The notes under the pieces were generated by a model. That model did no database searches and was not told the origin of the DNA. It was given only the letters and a program-made list of their open reading frames with translations. From NCBI GenBank assembly GCA_030613915.1, contig JAUWKY010000117.1:1-7189 (forward strand): a stretch of DNA of 7,189 nt. The letters are read 5' to 3'. The position numbers were made by a program, and so were the translations under genes. This document shows positions 5,819-7,189 of the stretch, in pieces. This stretch comes from Syntrophobacterales bacterium (GTDB taxonomy: Bacteria; Desulfobacterota; Syntrophobacteria; BM002). Every line of letters begins with the position of its first letter. Positions within the stretch are counted from its first letter, which is position 1.

Positions 5819-7189
5819 GTGGATATCAAGGCCGTAAAGCATCTGCGCCGCTTCAAGGACATTGTAAAGACCCTTTTCAAGTACGGGTTCGATGATGTGG
5901 TGGAGCGGTTGGATTTTCCGGGCAAGGAACTCCTGAGAAAAATCCACAAGGTCCACCCCGAGATGAGTACCTGGGAGCGGATGCGCCACACGCTGGAGGA
6001 TCTGGGTCCTACTTTCATCAAGTTTGGCCAACTCATGAGCCTGAGACCCGACCTAATCCCCAACCCCCTTGTCTTGGAGTTGCGTAAACTCCAAGATGAA
6101 GTGGCTCCGGTGGACTACGAGGCCATCCGTCGGGTGGTGGAAAAGAATCTCAGTCGGCCCTTGGGCGAGATTTTTTCGAGCTTCGAGGAGAAGCCGCTGG
6201 CAGCGGCATCTCTAGCCCAAGTTCACCAAGCTGTTCTTAGAGATGGCGGGCAGATGGTGGCAGTGAAGATACAGCGCCCCAAGATTCGCCCGGTAATCGA
6301 AACCGATCTCTATATCCTGGAACTCATTGCCGGACAGCTGCATGAGCGCACGGAATGGGGGCAGATCTACGATTTGCCAAACCTGGTACAAGAGGTGAAA
6401 AAGAGCCTGTTTCGGGAACTCGACTTCACCCGCGAAGCCCGTCATATGAAGATTTTTGCTAACACACTCACCGAGACCGGCGAAGTGTATATCCCTCGAC
6501 TTTATGAAGAAATTATAACCCCGCAGGTTCTCACCATGGAATTGGTCCAGGGGACCAAGCTAAGGGACCTTAAAGTAGACGCGGTTGCGGACCGAGAACT
6601 CCTGGCTAAACGCGGCCTACGTCTCACCGTAAAGCAAATCCTTGAAGATGGCTTTTTCCATGCTGATCCTCACCCTGGCAACTTAATCATTCTGGACGAC
6701 AACGTTATCTGCCTCTTGGATTGGGGCATGGTAGGTCGCCTTACCCGGCGAACCCGCTACGATTTGATCGACATGATAAATGCAGTGGTTGATCGCGACA
6801 GTGAAAAGATCCTGAGCATTCTGCTCAACATGACCCAGGTTGATGGCAGCATTGTTCCGCGGGGGATGGAGCGAGAGATTCTAGACATAGTAGATATCTA
6901 CCACAGCTTGCCCATTCAAGAGCTCAATATCGGCCAACTGCTCCTCGATATCAGCACCATGCTGCGGGAGAATCGGCTCAAAGTGCCAGCTGATTTGGCC
7001 ATCATGATCAAAGCCCTGATCACTGCAGAGGGCACAGCGCGACAGTTGTATCCTCAACTTAATGTTGTCGAGGAGGCCAAGCCATACGTGAGGAAGTTGG
7101 CCCTGGAGCGGTGGAAGCCGGAGACGATATGGAGAGAATTGCGCCGGAACATCTCCGGCCTCCTTACATTTCAGAAGGAGTTGCCCCTG
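5819..7189 (+). CDS. ABC1/UbiB/AarF-family protein kinase-like ATPase, C-terminus beyond window
   Basis: 457 codons are visible, open to the right edge. The start is GTG 5819, 3 bases after the phasin stop; AGGAG (5808-5812) lies 6 bases upstream. Family signatures appear in order: the KxGQ motif KFGQ (68-71), the alanine-rich loop AAASLAQVH (128-136) that replaces the glycine-rich loop of ordinary kinases, VAVK (Lys150), ELDFTREA (200-207), the catalytic-loop equivalent HADPHPGN (281-288) and the metal-binding DWG (301-303; DFG is more usual). Members are atypical kinase-like ATPases linked to ubiquinone or other isoprenoid-lipid metabolism, peripherally bound to membranes. Full-length bacterial homologues run about 540-560 residues and often end in hydrophobic helices, which would lie past the window. 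It need not be the true UbiB: no ubi genes are adjacent, and anaerobes carry related paralogues. The phasin-like partner may be a membrane- or lipid-binding accessory (inference). Confidence 0.93.
   Translation, partial: MDIKAVKHLRRFKDIVKTLFKYGFDDVVERLDFPGKELLRKIHKVHPEMSTWERMRHTLEDLGPTFIKFGQLMSLRPDLIPNPLVLELRKLQDEVAPVDYEAIRRVVEKNLSRPLGEIFSSFEEKPLAAASLAQVHQAVLRDGGQMVAVKIQRPKIRPVIETDLYILELIAGQLHERTEWGQIYDLPNLVQEVKKSLFRELDFTREARHMKIFANTLTETGEVYIPRLYEEIITPQVLTMELVQGTKLRDLKVDAVADRELLAKRGLRLTVKQILEDGFFHADPHPGNLIILDDNVICLLDWGMVGRLTRRTRYDLIDMINAVVDRDSEKILSILLNMTQVDGSIVPRGMEREILDIVDIYHSLPIQELNIGQLLLDISTMLRENRLKVPADLAIMIKALITAEGTARQLYPQLNVVEEAKPYVRKLALERWKPETIWRELRRNISGLLTFQKELPL

Noticed and set aside
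5374..6063. 229-codon minus-strand open frame and a shorter one at 5678-6031
   Set aside because: Both are antisense to the phasin-like and ABC1 genes and have Ser/Arg-rich shadow composition.

Overview
The window reads as the chromosome of a free-living Gram-negative bacterium. I favour a member of the Desulfobacterota (former Deltaproteobacteria) or a similar lineage. That rests on a Sec-exported transglutaminase-like protein, a PhaF-type phasin next to an ABC1/UbiB kinase, and intergenic gaps full of short dispersed repeats (AAATCCCCC-type inverted repeats, heptamer repeats, GTAGGTC-type palindromes). The assignment is inference; no marker gene is present.

Layout. A leftward block covers about 1-5200: an AAA+ ATPase of the MoxR/AAA_5 type (5200-4322), a 616-residue protein whose N-terminal third looks like a TraB/ChaN/DUF5682-type domain (4053-2203), and a secreted transglutaminase-like protein (1820 to beyond the left edge). 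A rightward block starts at 5483: a 110-residue phasin-like coiled-coil protein (5483-5815) followed after 3 bases by an ABC1/UbiB/AarF-family kinase-like protein (5819 to beyond the right edge). Several of the main genes are on the minus strand or run off an edge, so most open frames on the plus strand between 400 and 4800 are shadows.

Regulation. The 282-bp gap 5201-5482 is the control centre of the window. It holds two good sigma-70-like promoters pointing away from each other (minus: TTGAAC-17-TACAAT; plus: TTGACT-17-TAGAAT), with a 19-bp inverted repeat (17 of 19 positions match) between their -35 boxes. The AAA+/TraB-like pair and the phasin/ABC1 pair may therefore be controlled by the same regulator. 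The transglutaminase gene has its own weaker candidate promoter.

Intergenic DNA. The 382-bp gap 1821-2202 contains a GC-rich pair of mutually exclusive hairpins, a long AAATCCCCC inverted repeat and a 63-bp stretch in strict 7-base register. The 268-bp gap 4054-4321 contains a MITE-like repeat element bounded by CGAA heptamers in inverted orientation. Neither gap holds a credible gene.

The most interesting candidate for an undescribed system is the two-gene unit of AAA+ ATPase plus TraB/ChaN-like protein. It resembles known MoxR-DUF5682 neighbourhoods but has no von Willebrand factor A partner here, and the second protein has a large C-terminal region I cannot assign.
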